Shown: positions 34,737-46,819 of the stretch, in pieces
Layout of the letters: the number at the start of each line of letters is the position of its first letter
Position numbering within the stretch: the stretch's first letter is position 1
Assembly (NCBI GenBank): GCA_905116865.2
Contig: CAJHNH020002535.1
Span: 248,001 to 312,000 of the forward strand
From: Candidula unifasciata
Taxonomy: Eukaryota > Mollusca > Gastropoda > Stylommatophora > Geomitridae
Direction: 5' to 3'
Length of the DNA: 64,000 nt
Notes under the pieces: model-generated
Database searches by the model: none
What the model was told of the DNA's origin: nothing
Seen by the model: only the letters and a program-made list of their open reading frames with translations
Made by a program: the position numbers and the translations under genes

Positions 34737-35484
34737 GGTGGGGGTGGGGAAAAATTACATTTAACTTACATTACCTAAAAAAAAAAACGGATTTCTTACT
34801 CCCAGTTTTTATTTCCAACCCAGTCCGACATTTTAGCGGCGTCTCCGACATGATGGCCTACGGAACCGGAAACCAGCCGACAAACAGAAGCCAGCCAATG
34901 GCTGCTATCCTTCATTCAAACAAGTGGCTATGATACTCCTGGCAGGACTGGGCAGCTTCCGGCTTGGCCAGACGACTACAGACTGCCAGAATATGTGTAG
35001 GAGTCACTGATGTATGGACCCAGCTGGATTGGCGGAGTCCAGTATAATAGATTGTGGTTGTTAGCCTGATAGAGGCGCCTGGGTTTCAGCTCTGGGGATA
35101 TGTCGGCAAGCACAAGCAGCTGTTGGAGCCCACAAGGTATCGATCTGCCCCCCACAGCTTTGACAGCCCGAATCTAGATCAAGCCTAAATGGGTAAATTG
35201 AAAGGTGATGTCACTGCATCTTCACTACTGTAGCAGGTCGAGGCCATGATTCTAAGTCCATATAATTTGATGGATCAGCAAGCGATGACTGGTTGGACAC
35301 GTCCCGGTCAGGAATCTGCTAGCCGTTGTATCAAACTGTTCAACTTCAAGAGTCATTAATGAAAAACTGTCTGCAGGGGTGCTGATTCAAACCCACCAAT
35401 AACGGTCTGATAGGAGAATGCTCCCACCACTGAAATCCAAATCTTGTGTATCAAGAGCAGAAGATGCAAATGTCAGATTTGTCC
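34736..35484. other. Unique sequence; no gene recognised
   Basis: About 750 bases of moderate GC content without arrays. No splice-bounded frame or known domain was recognised on either strand. Confidence 0.45.
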
Positions 35485-36588
35485 ACACATACAAAAATGA
35501 GAGATGCTATATCAAGGTGATGTTTTGCTAGTCCACACATACAAAAATAGGAGATGCTATATCAAGGTGATGTTTTGCTAGTCCACACATACAAAAATAG
35601 GAGATGCTATATCAAGGTGATGTTTTGCTAGTCCACACATACAAAGATGAGAGATGCTATATCAAGGCGATGTTTTGCTTGTCCACACATACAAAGATGA
35701 GAGATGCTATATCAAGGCGATGTTTTGCTAGTCCACACATACAAAGATGAGAGATGCTATATCAAGGTGATGTTTTGCTAGTCCACACATACAAAAATAG
35801 GAGATGCTATATCAAGGTGAGGTTTTGCTAGTCCACACATACAAAAATAGGAGATGCTATATCAAGGTGATGTTTTGCTAGTCCACACATACAAAGATGA
35901 GAGATGCTATATCAAGGTGATGTTTTGCTAGTCCACACATACAAAGATGAGAGATGCTATATCAAGGTGATGTTTTGCTAGTCCACACATACAAAGATGA
36001 GAGATGCTATATCAAGGTGAGGTTTTGCTTGTCTACACATACAAAAATAGGAGATGCTATATCAAGGTGATGTTTTGCTAGTCCACACATACAAAGATGA
36101 GAGATGCTATATCATGGTGATGTTTTGCTAGTCCACACATACAAAGATGAGAGATGCTATATCATGGTGATGTTTTGCTTGTCTACACATATAAAAATAG
36201 GAGATGCTATATCATGGTGATGTTTTGCTTGTCTACACATATAAAAATAGGAGATGCTATATCATGGTGATGTTTTGCTTGTCTACACATATAAAAATAG
36301 GAGATGCTATATCATGGTGATGTTTTGCTAGTCCACACATACAAAGATGAGAGATGCTATATCATGGTGATGTTTTGCTAGTCCACACATACAAAGATGA
36401 GAGATGCTATATCATGGTGATGTTTTGCTTGTCTACACATATAAAAATAGGAGATGCTATATCATGGTGATGTTTTGCTTGTCTACACATATAAAAATAG
36501 GAGATGCTATATCATGGTGATGTTTTGCTTGTCTACACATATAAAAATAGGAGATGCTATATCATGGTGATGTTTTGCTTGTCTACAC
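35485..36588. repeat. Minisatellite, 50-bp unit, left arm, about 22 copies
   Basis: The unit contains gtccacacatacaaagatga, gagatgctatatcaaggtga and tgttttgcta. From about 36175 the variants gtctacacatataaaaatag, atcatgg and ttgctt take over. The array breaks off inside a unit at gtctacac, where the 2362-bp insertion starts. Confidence 0.96.
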
Positions 36589-38950
36589 TGTCACGAGACG
36601 ATCTCAGTGATTCCAGAAGTTAGTACTTGTAATAAGTTCTTCTGGTTCTAAAGAGACAGAATTATATTTACTCTGCGCTTTATCCTAATATTGCTTTAAA
36701 CCGCACGGATTTAAATTGTTACCAGTCCTTTTTCGAGACAAGCCACTGCGCTTTGTTTAAAATTACCCAACACTACGTAATATAGCCCGCTGGTTCAGAC
36801 TAGGGATGTTAGATTGCATTCTCACGCCAGTGTCAGAATGTTATCTCCTGACCAGACTGTAGAGACTGAGGGGGGCCCTTTTGACCAGGTAAATTGAGTG
36901 GACGCTAGACATTGTGGAGCCCAGAGGTCAGAGTTCACACGTCAGTGTAATTCAGGGGAGAACAGTTGTGTGGCAATTAGGGACTGTTTGATCTGGGTCA
37001 AGTAGGACACACAATGGCTTCACTGAACGTCTTTTAACACCTGCCAGTTAGATTCGTTGTAAACTAAGATTGGGTCACTTAAGAATGTTTGCTCTAGGGA
37101 TGTCAGTCCAGAATTGAGTGACAGGTCACTGGTTAGCCAAGTGATCTGATAGTTACACCTCAGGGGCGGTGCTTAAGCCATCATCTTGAGGGTTGGGTAA
37201 AAAAAAACTAAGGAAAGGGAGGAGTTAATTTGGACAATAGATTGATACTTATACTTCGAGCCTGTGGAATTTCCGTCATTAATCGCAGCCTGCCGGCAAA
37301 CAACACAGATCGACCTAAAAGGTAAATTTTACGGTCGCATTCTGTTTTGGCGATTAATGGAAAGTTCCCCAGGTAAGAGAAAATATTAATTTTAATCTTG
37401 TATACTTAGGTTAGGGAGTTAAGCTTTTAGTCTATACTACCTTTTCCTAATTTGTCTGCACATTCTGCTTGAAATAGTTCTTTGTGAATGTTCAGTATCT
37501 CAGTTAGGGAACTGCTAAACTATTCCTATTTCTTGTATGTTTGTGTCACATGTTTTTCATTGTATGTTTTCATGTGTATAAAAATAAGATGTGAACAATG
37601 ACGTTTGCTATAATGAAATGTAATTATATTGTTTTCACGATCAGCCAAAATATGAGTTTGGACTGTGGGAAATGATGCCCAAATATGTGCAGGGATGTTG
37701 CTACGTTTTTGTGTGCCCACCATGTGCTCACTTAATGTGTTCACCTGAACAGGGGATATATAATCCAATAAATTATATTTCTAGATAAAACAACCCCAGG
37801 GGGAGAATGATGGATGTATAGAATTCACTGTCACTGAAAGATAATATTCAGGACAGCGTGCACATATAAATTGTTTGCGTTTTCAGCACATAACCTGCGC
37901 CACATGTGTATGTCAAATCTATGTCAGCCAGTTGTTGGAAGTCTGAGTGATGACGGACAACAGACTTAGAAAGTCAACTATCATGACATAGCATGAAGAG
38001 GGAAGGCAGGATATGTGACGCCCATGTAAGACAAAAGACCTTCAGACTAGACTGGAGAGGATGTGGAATTATGAGGAGGAGTGATGGGATATATTTATTA
38101 TTATATGTTGTATTAATTGATACATGTATTCTTAGTGTAAGTCAAGATACTACACGTATGTGTTTTGTTTCCATGATTACAGCGCCCATGTGACGATCAG
38201 TCCATGAAAGAGACTACATTGTGTTAGACTCGGCCAGCTGGGAACGAGGTGGAGAACGAGGTGGAGAACGAGGTGGGGATGAAGTGGAGAATAAGCTGAA
38301 ACAGGCAGACAACAGGCAAGGAAGAGTTGGACAAGCTTGACAGTTCATCACGGCTGTCAGAGGCTTATAAGTTGAGTTAACCCCTTTATGTTAACCTATT
38401 ATCATCATTATCATACCACTCTAACCCCCGAGCTGTTTTTCTCGCTGAAGCTTACCACCATCATCAAGTTAACCAGTCACTGTTTGTGTAAATCAACAAA
38501 CTGGGAATTTCATTGTAGTAAATAAAGCTGTATGTCAAGTTTTAAACTACATAGTTTGTTTAAATTCCAAATGTCTGTTCTTACATGTTTAATTAAACTG
38601 TTAAGATAGATTACCATTTGGTGGGGGCTCAAATAATATAATAATTCTTTAATTATTAATAATAACACCGGGAGAAGGTAGATGACGGAGGAATCACTTG
38701 CCCTGTCTAATAATTCATTAACATTAAGTATGATAGACATCTAAAATTCCTTGCCTTCTCTTGTGGGTACCAAGTTCAGCTAATGTTAATATACTTAACG
38801 AGCATATATGGCTGTTTTCTTGGATATCCAGGACTTTGTCTGAGAGCAACATAGCTCAGATTTTAGTTCGGTGTATCTAGTGGAGAGAATGTGTTGAAAG
38901 GAAGATCCCTACTCAACAACATAAACATTTAAACCACGCGTCACGTCACA
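36589..38950. mobile_element. 2362-bp TG...CA insertion in the 50-bp array, with 5-bp target duplication (solo LTR or non-autonomous element)
   Basis: The insert begins TGTCACGAGACG and ends CGTCACGTCACA. It is flanked by TACAC on both sides (36584-36588 and 38951-38955), and removing it restores a 50-bp unit. The 12 terminal bases form an imperfect inverted repeat (TGTCACGAGACG against TGTGACGTGACG). No terminal direct repeats are seen, so it is not a complete LTR element. No transposase or reverse transcriptase frame is present. Inside are a strong 5' splice-site match (CCCAGGTAAGAG at about 37369), TATAAAAA at about 37577 and AATAAA at about 37769 and 38519. TG...CA ends with a 5-bp duplication are typical of LTR retrotransposons, so a long solo LTR is my first guess. 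A short-TIR DNA element is the alternative. Confidence 0.72.
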
Positions 38951-40012
38951 TACACATATAAAAATAGGAGATGCTATATCATGGTGATGTTTTGCTTGTC
39001 TACACATATAAAAATAGGAGATGCTATATCATGGTGATGTTTTACTTGTCTACACATATAAAAATAAGAGATGCTATATCATGGCGATGTTTTGCTTGTC
39101 TACACATATAAAAATAGGAGATGCTATATCATGGTGATGTTTTGCTTGTCTACACATATAAAAATAGGAGATGCTATATCATGGTGATGTTTTACTTGTC
39201 TACGCATGCACAATTAGGAGATGCTATATCATGGTGATGTTTTGCTTGTCTACACATATAAAAATAGGAGATGCTATATCATGGTGATGTTTTGCTTGTC
39301 TACACATATAAAAATAGTAGATGCTATATCATGGCGATGTTTTACTTGTCTACGCATGCACAATTAGGAGATGCTATATCATGGTGATGTTTTGCTTGTC
39401 TACACATACAAAAATAGGAGATGCTATATCATGGTGATGTTTTACTTGTCTACACATATAAAAATAGGAGATGCTATATCAAGGCAATGTTTTACTTGTC
39501 TACACATACAAAAATAGGAGATGATATATCAAGGCGATGTTTTACTTGTCTACACATACAAAAATAGGAGATGATATATCAAGGCGATGTTTTACTTGTC
39601 TACACATACAAAAATAGGAGATGATATATCAAGGCGATGTTTTACTTGTCTACACATACAAAAATAGGAGATGATATATCAAGGCGATGTTTTACTTGTC
39701 TACACATACAAAAATAGGAGATGATATATCAAGGCGATGTTTTACTTGTCTACACATGCACAAATAGTAGATGATATATCAAGGCGATGTTTTACTTGTC
39801 TACACATACAAAAATAGGAGATGATATATCAAGGCGATGTTTTACTTGTCTACACATACAAAAATAGGAGATGATATATCAAGGCGATGTTTTACTTGTC
39901 TACACATGCACAAATAGTAGATGATATATCAAGGCGATGTTTTACTTGTCTACACATGCACAAATAGTAGATGATATATCAAGGCGATGTTTTGCTTGTC
40001 TACACATATAAA
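38951..40012. repeat. Minisatellite, 50-bp unit, right arm, about 21 copies
   Basis: Continues the same array after the insertion with the same variant as the end of the left arm (ataaaaataggag, atcatggtga). It then changes to gatgatatatcaaggcgatg and tttacttgtc towards its end. Rare units carry tacgcatgcacaattagg. Confidence 0.96.
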
Positions 40013-40802
40013 AATACATACACACAAATTTGTCCAGGTCTAAAGCCTAATAGTTATCAACGCGGTTTTTAAATTACGAAATACCAGGCTGGACGCAGCT
40101 GTATGTAGCAGAGCTCTTTACGTTGACTCTGACAACCGCCCTAGCGTTGACATGACAGTTGTAAAGGCAACCCTGACAAGGGTGGAAAGTAGATCTGGGA
40201 CAGAAAGTTATCTCGGGCCAAACTCCACGCCCTAGCTACCCATCTCCCTAAAATGACCCAGAAACAAGCCACCCTGTGGTATGCGCAAGAATATAAGGCC
40301 TTGTGTTCGCCTAGAACGAACTTGTTCAACACTGCTCCATGAATACGCAACCATGGAGCCAAGACAACGAACTCAACCTTCCTGAACGCACCGAACGCAA
40401 CATCTGTTGAAAGAGCTTTTGTTATTTATAAGTGCCCAGGAGTCGATGAAAAGGCGTGCCGAACTCGTCACGTTTAGCGACTAACTGCACAAAAGGTGAC
40501 TCGCACTGTTGGAGCGAGATAGTTATCAATGCCGACTTAAAGGACATTCGTGGGCCTTGACACGACACAAAGAAACATCCTTAAGAATTATGAAAATATT
40601 GGATTATCTTTTAGAGGTAGGAATCACACGGAACAATCTGGACAAATAGCGATCACAAGAACAAACCTAGAAAAGTAGCACTGAACATGTGTACACAGCA
40701 AGAAACAGATGGAACAAGAAAGCTGAGCGGGAATCATCTAAAACCCGGTAGTGAAGTGTAAATCACAGGAACATGGTATTTTTTTGGGAGCCATACGGAA
40801 CA
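40013..40802. other. Unique sequence; no gene recognised
   Basis: No array and no frame with a known domain. The class of the sequence is unknown. Confidence 0.4.
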
Positions 40803-41152
40803 TTCATAAGATGTAGGATTCGGGCGAAACACCTATAAGATGTAGGATTCGGGCGGAACATCCGTAAGATGTAGGATTCGGGCGGAACATCCGTAAGATG
40901 TAGGATTCGGGCGGAACATCCGTAAGATGTAGGATTCGGGCGGAACATCCGTAAGATGTAGGATTCGGGCGGAACATTCGTAAGATGTAGGATTCGGGCG
41001 GAACATCCGTAAGATGTAGGATTCGGGCGGAACATTCGTAAGATGTAGGATTCGGGCGGAACATCCGTAAGATGTAGGATTCGGGCGGAACATCCGTAAG
41101 ATGTAGGATTCGGGCGGAACATCCGTAAGATGTAGGATTCGGGCGGAGCATC
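40803..41152. repeat. Minisatellite, 29-bp unit, 12 copies
   Basis: Copies of aagatgtaggattcgggcgg plus aacatccgt. It is very homogeneous. 29 is not a multiple of three, so the minus-strand frames cycle through three reading phases; all are open by chance (ARILHLTDVPPESYI). Confidence 0.95.
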
Positions 41153-41639
41153 CAAGCAAAGCTGGATTGTCATAACACGGTGAAGCTAAACGAAACGAAC
41201 AAGGTATTATGTTGGAATCACGAGCAACTTCTAAGTGAAACTCAAGTCAGTGGTACTGAACCAACTAGAATTTTCACAAAGCTTGTGATTGAAACTTTCA
41301 ATCTGCGACAATCGGTGATTATTTCAGACGCCTAAGATGTGTATTCACCCAAGTTCTGTCATCACATTACGTTATTTACTGTCTTCCCGTGGACAGCCAA
41401 TAAAAGGGTTTGAAGCTGATAATTTCCTAGATGTGTTGGCGTTAGTATTACCAACAGCAGAGCATATGATAGTGCTTGGTTGACTGGCCAGCTTCTTGGT
41501 TCGGTGGCTGCACATAGTCTCTGCTAGATTGCTCAGTCTGAAGCTTTGCCGCTCAGGTTGTCCGACCACTGACACAGGTTTGCATCTACCCGAGTGAGAA
41601 TAATATAGAAACTTCCATTCATTTTTGTTGGGAGTAGCT
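41153..41639. other. Unique sequence; no gene recognised
   Basis: Nothing recognised on either strand. Confidence 0.4.
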
Positions 41640-41845
41640 TTTACGGAGCGTCTAGACGCTCGCAGCGGATCGGAAGGTTGTGGGTTCGCTCCCTGGCGGA
41701 GCCGGACTTTTTTCAAAAATGACCTAGGCTCACAGGTCAACCCAGCCTTGAGTGGGGACCGGGTACAGTCCTGAGGAGTAAAGGCGGCCGGCGTAATGCT
41801 GACCACATCACCCATCTTGTGACGATTGGTCTATAAAATATAGGT
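41640..41845 (+). mobile_element. SINE-like tRNA-derived repeat, copy C
   Basis: The head carries a B-box match GTGGGTTCGCTCCC at about 41682. The body has ttttcaaaaatgacct and gtcctgaggagtaaaggcgg followed by ccggcgtaatgctgac, shared with copies A and B near 29 kb. It is the longest and best preserved of the three copies. A possible short tail of AT-rich sequence follows. Confidence 0.7.
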
Positions 41846-42952
41846 CTAGCCCTATATGCCCTATACCCTAAAGGCGTGGAAAAGGGTCCTTTACTTTTTT
41901 TTACGTAATTATTTTTGTTAATTACAGTCTTCACGGGGACTGTTTGGATATCTCTTTGCCCTCTCCGAGCTCATGAATCTCGAGGGAAAGGGGCAGGAGA
42001 GGAGAAAATGAATGGTACCGGTGTTGACATTTGACATCTGTAAACAGGCATGCCAGGATGCAGCCAGGTCAAATACAGCACAGAACAAAGCTGAGGTAAG
42101 TGATCCTAATCTTGTCTCCTCTGGTTGAATTTCGTTGTCCATAGAAGTTAGCCGTATGTCCAGGGGAAGATACTAGCTGGGATGGTACCGCATAGGGTAA
42201 AATAAACATAAGAGTTAAATTACGAGTAGTTGAGATATGGAGATCATTACCGTAAGGAGAGAACAATGCTGCAGAAAGTCACCGCAGGATCTGGCCAAAA
42301 GATAACACTCAGAAGAAAGACGAGACGTCCTGTTATAACAAACTGGAATAAGAACTTTTCGCTGACTGCTGAAGATAAGGGCCAAACATGTACGGGTACG
42401 TTCTGAGTCCTGTGATATCAGTTCTTGACTCAATCAACTCAGCTAAACACAAGCCAACCCAACACAACACCACCCAATCCAACACGCCCCAACACATCGC
42501 AACCCAACCCAACACAACACATCACAACCTAACACACTCAGTCTATGACTAGAAAGCATAACCAAAGGAAACGATGACAACGTGCACACACGCATCCCAA
42601 CGTTTCCGCTCTTTTTATCGTTGGAAATACTGCAGTATCGTATACAAGCGGATGTGTCACACATTGTCTTTGCGACTTTCCCAGTCATTTATCTGTTCTT
42701 CTGTCCCCTAATAAAGACTTCGTTGAACTGCTGTGTTGTTTCTGTGTGTGTCCTTTAGTCCCAGTCCGTTCTTCTATCTCGTGACAGTGTTGCGATACTT
42801 CTTGCAACAGCTGGGCCGCAACAACCCAACTACACCAAACAATTACTGACACCATCTTTAACTTTAGGGGAGCAAGAAAACTGTTCCACTGATGTCATTA
42901 CATAAAGACCTAACAGACAATTCAGTAGAATACACATATGAACTGGGGCTAG
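41846..42952. other. Mostly unique sequence with possible orphan processing signals
   Basis: A strong plus-strand 5' splice-site match (GCTGAGGTAAGTGAT) lies at about 42088-42102. CCTAATAAAGACTTCG at about 42708, followed by a GT-rich run, looks like a polyadenylation site, and CTCGTGACA follows at about 42778 as at the end of some LTRs. No coding frame or matching LTR partner was found. 42430-42535 is low-complexity CAACC-rich sequence. Confidence 0.4.
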
Positions 42953-43092
42953 CCCCGAGTTGGGAATGTCTTCACCCCGGGTTGGGTATGTCTTCACCCC
43001 GGGTTGGGTATGTCTTCACCCCGGGTTGGGAATGTCTTCACCCCGGGTTGGGAATGTCTTCACCCCGGGTTGAGTATGTCTTCACCCTGGGT
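42953..43092. repeat. Short minisatellite, 22-bp unit, 6 copies
   Basis: Copies of ccccgggttgggaatgtctt plus ca, with a gggtatg variant. Confidence 0.93.
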
Positions 43093-43559
43093 TCCAGGCG
43101 TGTCACGGATAGTACAATCTAAGCCATGCTCATGTACGAACAGAAAGTCAGGGTTCAATTCCCCTCTGAAGCTATCGGGCACCAGGTCGCCCCTTGGCTC
43201 GCCGGCAGACGACTATTTAGGTCTGTCTTCTCTGATCGCATCAACACGGCAGGAGTCCTTTTCAGGGCTCTTGGTGGCGAGCAAGGCTAACACAGCGCAC
43301 ATAACCTAGTCACAATTATAACCTAAAGCTACCCCTTTCGAGATGCCGGCTGAACGTGACAATTTGTTTATTTTGTTTCCAACAAAGCACCTTCTGAGGT
43401 GACATGGCTTTCTAAACCATTTCATGTTTGAGTGTAAACAATCAATAATAACCTCCCAACACGCAATCACTGATCCTGAACTGCATAGAGACAGATAAAT
43501 AAATGGTGAGATAAAATAGTGGAGAGCTTTTGAGGAGAACTAAACACATGCAAAGAAAT
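43093..43559. other. Unique sequence; possible SINE remnant
   Basis: GGGTTCAATTCCCC at about 43151 matches a B box, but no A box or shared body is visible. Nothing else recognised. Confidence 0.35.
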
Positions 43560-43795
43560 CAAAATGGTGAGAAAAAGATGCGGCGTTGGACAGGACACAG
43601 GCTGAGAAAACTGACAAGAATATAACTAGAATATCTTTGGTGTGGGACCCACGAGGTCTAAGAAAGAAAGGCAGACCACACATTCAAGCAGAAGAGAACT
43701 AGGTAAGCTAGACGTGATAGCAAATCATAGGATGACTTAGCCTAGGTGGTTAAGGCCTACGCTCCATTGGAGTATAGTCTACGACAAGGAGGAAC
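43560..43795 (+). mobile_element. LINE ORF2 C-terminal tail, heavily decayed
   Basis: Plus-strand frames show KMRRWTGHRLRKLTR, then a GTHEV-stop-ERKADH region that in other frames fits GK.KRGRP..TW, and near the end VVKAYAPLEYSL, comparable to the ...ALCS... end of many LINE ORF2 proteins. Several stops and shifts are present. A poly-G run (43797-43820) follows. Confidence 0.55.
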
Positions 43796-44020
43796 GGGGG
43801 GGGGGGGGGGGAGGGGGGTGGGGCAAGGAAGGAAGCACAGAAGTGAGCCAGGCATCTGACCTTGAACAAAGGCGCCGGAACCTGGGGTTTCTCGACTATT
43901 TCCGGGGCCCCGTACCTGCCCCTCCCCACACAGTTTCGTGAGGGGACTAAGAACCGTTGACGGCAATTCTCTTTAAAATATCTCTTCATTTTTATATTGT
44001 TTCTAGTGTATTTGTTATTC

Positions 44021-44055
<35 letters not shown>

Positions 44056-45892
44056 CCTTTTTTGCCGTGCCGCCTCTGTTGAATGTTGTATCTGTAGTGC
44101 CGTGCCTAACATAATACAATATAAACTTGATGTGTAAAAGGACTGCACAGGAAAACTGAAGTTCTAGAACAAGAACTAAAGTCCAGAAGTGGACGAACAA
44201 CCAGAACTTTCCGCCGTAGTTTACAGCCGCTGAACGATAAAAAAGAAGATCCATGTGCAAAAATGAAAACCTAATTCCAGCGGAAACATGGCGCCAAATA
44301 TTATGCAACTCTAAGTGTTCACACACAGCAATGATTGGTCGAGACATATAAACATACTTGGAGAAAGATGAACCACTTGAGCTGTCAGACACGATCCTCC
44401 AACACTAAACGCCAACAGCCAACACACGCCACAGAACCGACTTACCTGTGTTGTTTATCACGCAGAAAGTTATGGCACTAGAGAACTAAGCTCCGTGTTT
44501 CCTCCAGCCCGTCAGTCAACTACACACATCCACGTGATATTATTAGACGGCAGAACCGGCAATCTAACGCCCCCGGCCACAGTTTATTGATGCTTTGTTC
44601 ATATGTCTAATCTGGTGGTTAGTTTTGAAGAAGACGTAGATGTATAAATAGATAACTACGCTGAATGAAGCAACAACCAGAACGACTGCACCAGGACAAG
44701 CATTTGATTGCGACTGTATGAACCCCACCGTTTACAAGCCCGCCGACTTGTTGGCAGATCTAGAAGGCTGGCGTGTGTCTTGCTGTACCAGGCGGCCGCA
44801 GTTGCTCCCTCACAGATGCGTTTTGTAAGAAAAGTGCCGGCAGACGTGACGGCTTACAGCCAAGCTCTGCTACAGCGGACGCCCATTGACTGTCAGCCAT
44901 ACATTGCCCCAGAGAGAGGTGGGGGTGCTAAAATAATCCTTGTATTTTATCATTATAATCCAGTAAAGGAAAAAAAAAAACAAATTTAGAAATTTTTGAC
45001 AATGCTGGAAGAAAACGTGAGAGGAAGAGAATAGAGTAATAAATAGACAGCGCAACTATTTTCGCATGCACGAGGAAAGATTGTTTTGATAAAGTATCTT
45101 TTTTTTTTCTTTCTAATCCATGTCGTATGGTGCTGGTCGTGATGTTTGTCCCCAGCCTTCTTTCTCGAACACAAATTGTATCTGCTATAACCGGGGAGGT
45201 TAACAAATGCTTGCAGGAGTCGGAAGTGACGGTCGAAAGTAACAAATATCGCAGTCTTGCTGTAAACGGGCACAGCGAAATGACATCTTGTCATGAATGC
45301 AGAAAAAGAAGCATTTGTTATAGATGTTTCTCTGTATCATGATGCTACTCTAACATTTATTATGTTGGCCTTCCCTACCTCTCTTGCTCTCCAACTTTCC
45401 TGTTGTCGCCATGAACGTGTTTTCCTTTATAGCGTGCACTAAGATGAGAGAAACAGATCAAGGTAATGGAGCAAGAGGTTGACAACAAAACAGGTGGAAA
45501 GATAATACCAAGAATGGATGCACGGAAACTTATCATGACCTACAGCTAAAGCCAGAGATGGAAAGTGTGAGATATTCGTTACACACAACCATAAATGCGG
45601 TGTCAGCAATTGATTCCTTGCCTGTATAAATAAGGACATTTGATTAACAAAGCTCTGTAATTCAAATGTTGAATGTTAAACTGAGACTCGACATCACAGC
45701 ACTCGGGAAACTCCCATAAATGCTCAGTCCCCATCTTCAGCTGCAAGCGAAGAGTTCCAATTCTGATGGTACCAGTGATTTATAAACTGAATATTATCAC
45801 AACGACTACAGGATACAAATATTCAAAGTTTCTGAGTGACTATCAGAAATCTGAACACAGAAAATAGACTGACATTTCACCTCGAGTGGAGT
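43796..45892. other. Mostly unique sequence with G-run and (AAT)n; no gene proven
   Basis: Poly-G at 43797-43820 and (AAT)n at about 44022-44053. On the minus strand AACACAGGTAAGTCGG (about 44455-44440) is a near-perfect 5' splice site that could end a non-coding first exon, but no partner exon is identified. Open stretch 44708-44989 (+) has no known domain. Confidence 0.4.
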
Positions 45893-46455
45893 ATCTGACA
45901 CTTGAACATGAGAAGACTATCTTGACACTTGAACATGAAAAGACTATCTTGACACTTGAACATGAAAAGACTATTTTGACACTTGAACATGAAAAGACTA
46001 TCTTGACACTTGAACATGAAAAGACTATCTTGACACTTGAACATGAAAAGACTATCTTGACACTTGAACATGAGAAAACTATCTTGACACTTGAACATGA
46101 AAAGACTATCTTGACACTTGAACATGAAAAGACTATCTTGACACTTGAACATGAAAAGACTATCTTGACACTTGAACATGAGAAGACTATCTTGACACTT
46201 GAACATGAAAAGACTATCTTGACACTTGAACATGAGAAGACTATCTTGACACTTGAACATGAGAAGACTATCTTGACACTTGAACATGAGAAGTTTATCT
46301 TGACACTTGAACATGAGAAGTTTATCTTGACACTTGAACATGAGAAGATTATCTTGACACTTGAACATGAGAAGACTATCTTGACACTTGAACATGAGAA
46401 GTTTATTTTGACACTTAAACATGAGAAGACTATCTTGACACTTGAAAACCAGGAG
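45893..46455. repeat. Minisatellite, 27-bp unit, about 21 copies
   Basis: Copies of gacacttgaacatgaaaaga plus ctatctt, with catgagaag and tttatctt variants towards the right. The plus strand reads TLEHEKTIL and the minus strand SVKIVFSCS in 9-residue steps. A stray related unit (aaacttgaacacgaggaga) reappears at about 46798. Confidence 0.95.
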
Positions 46456-46819
46456 ATTATCTTATATCTGAACATGAGGAGACTGTCTTATGCAATAGTT
46501 TTGCCCGTACTTCCAGCTCGTCATAACTGTCATCTTACTTTCTCAACGACAAACTGCATGCAGTTCAAGCGACCGTTGTTGGTAGTGACATCTCTAGCGC
46601 TAGCTTTTTTTGGGTATGTATGTTGTTTGAGAAATTGCCGGGAATAATTGTTTGTTGACTAGTTTTTAAATAGGACAGTAGGGGGAATTTTGTACGATTT
46701 TCACTGGCAGAGGAACAAGACAAGTTTGGGGCGACACGTCTGCAGGTGAAGATGGAACCTTAGCTGCTCTACAACTGGCCCTGAACATTAGGAGACTGAA
46801 ACTTGAACACGAGGAGATT
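46456..46819. other. Short unique spacer; no gene seen
   Basis: Unique sequence ending in one degenerate unit of the preceding 27-bp array, just before the 18-bp array. Confidence 0.5.

Noticed and set aside
35390..35420. B-box-like gattcaaaccc
   Set aside because: No A box and no similarity to the SINE family; chance match.
36589..38950. Complete LTR retrotransposon
   Set aside because: The two ends show no direct repeat, only a 12-base imperfect inverted repeat, so at most a solo LTR or short-TIR element is supported.
41640..41720. Functional tRNA gene
   Set aside because: Only a B-box match; the sequence is shared with two other SINE-like copies and lacks a full cloverleaf.
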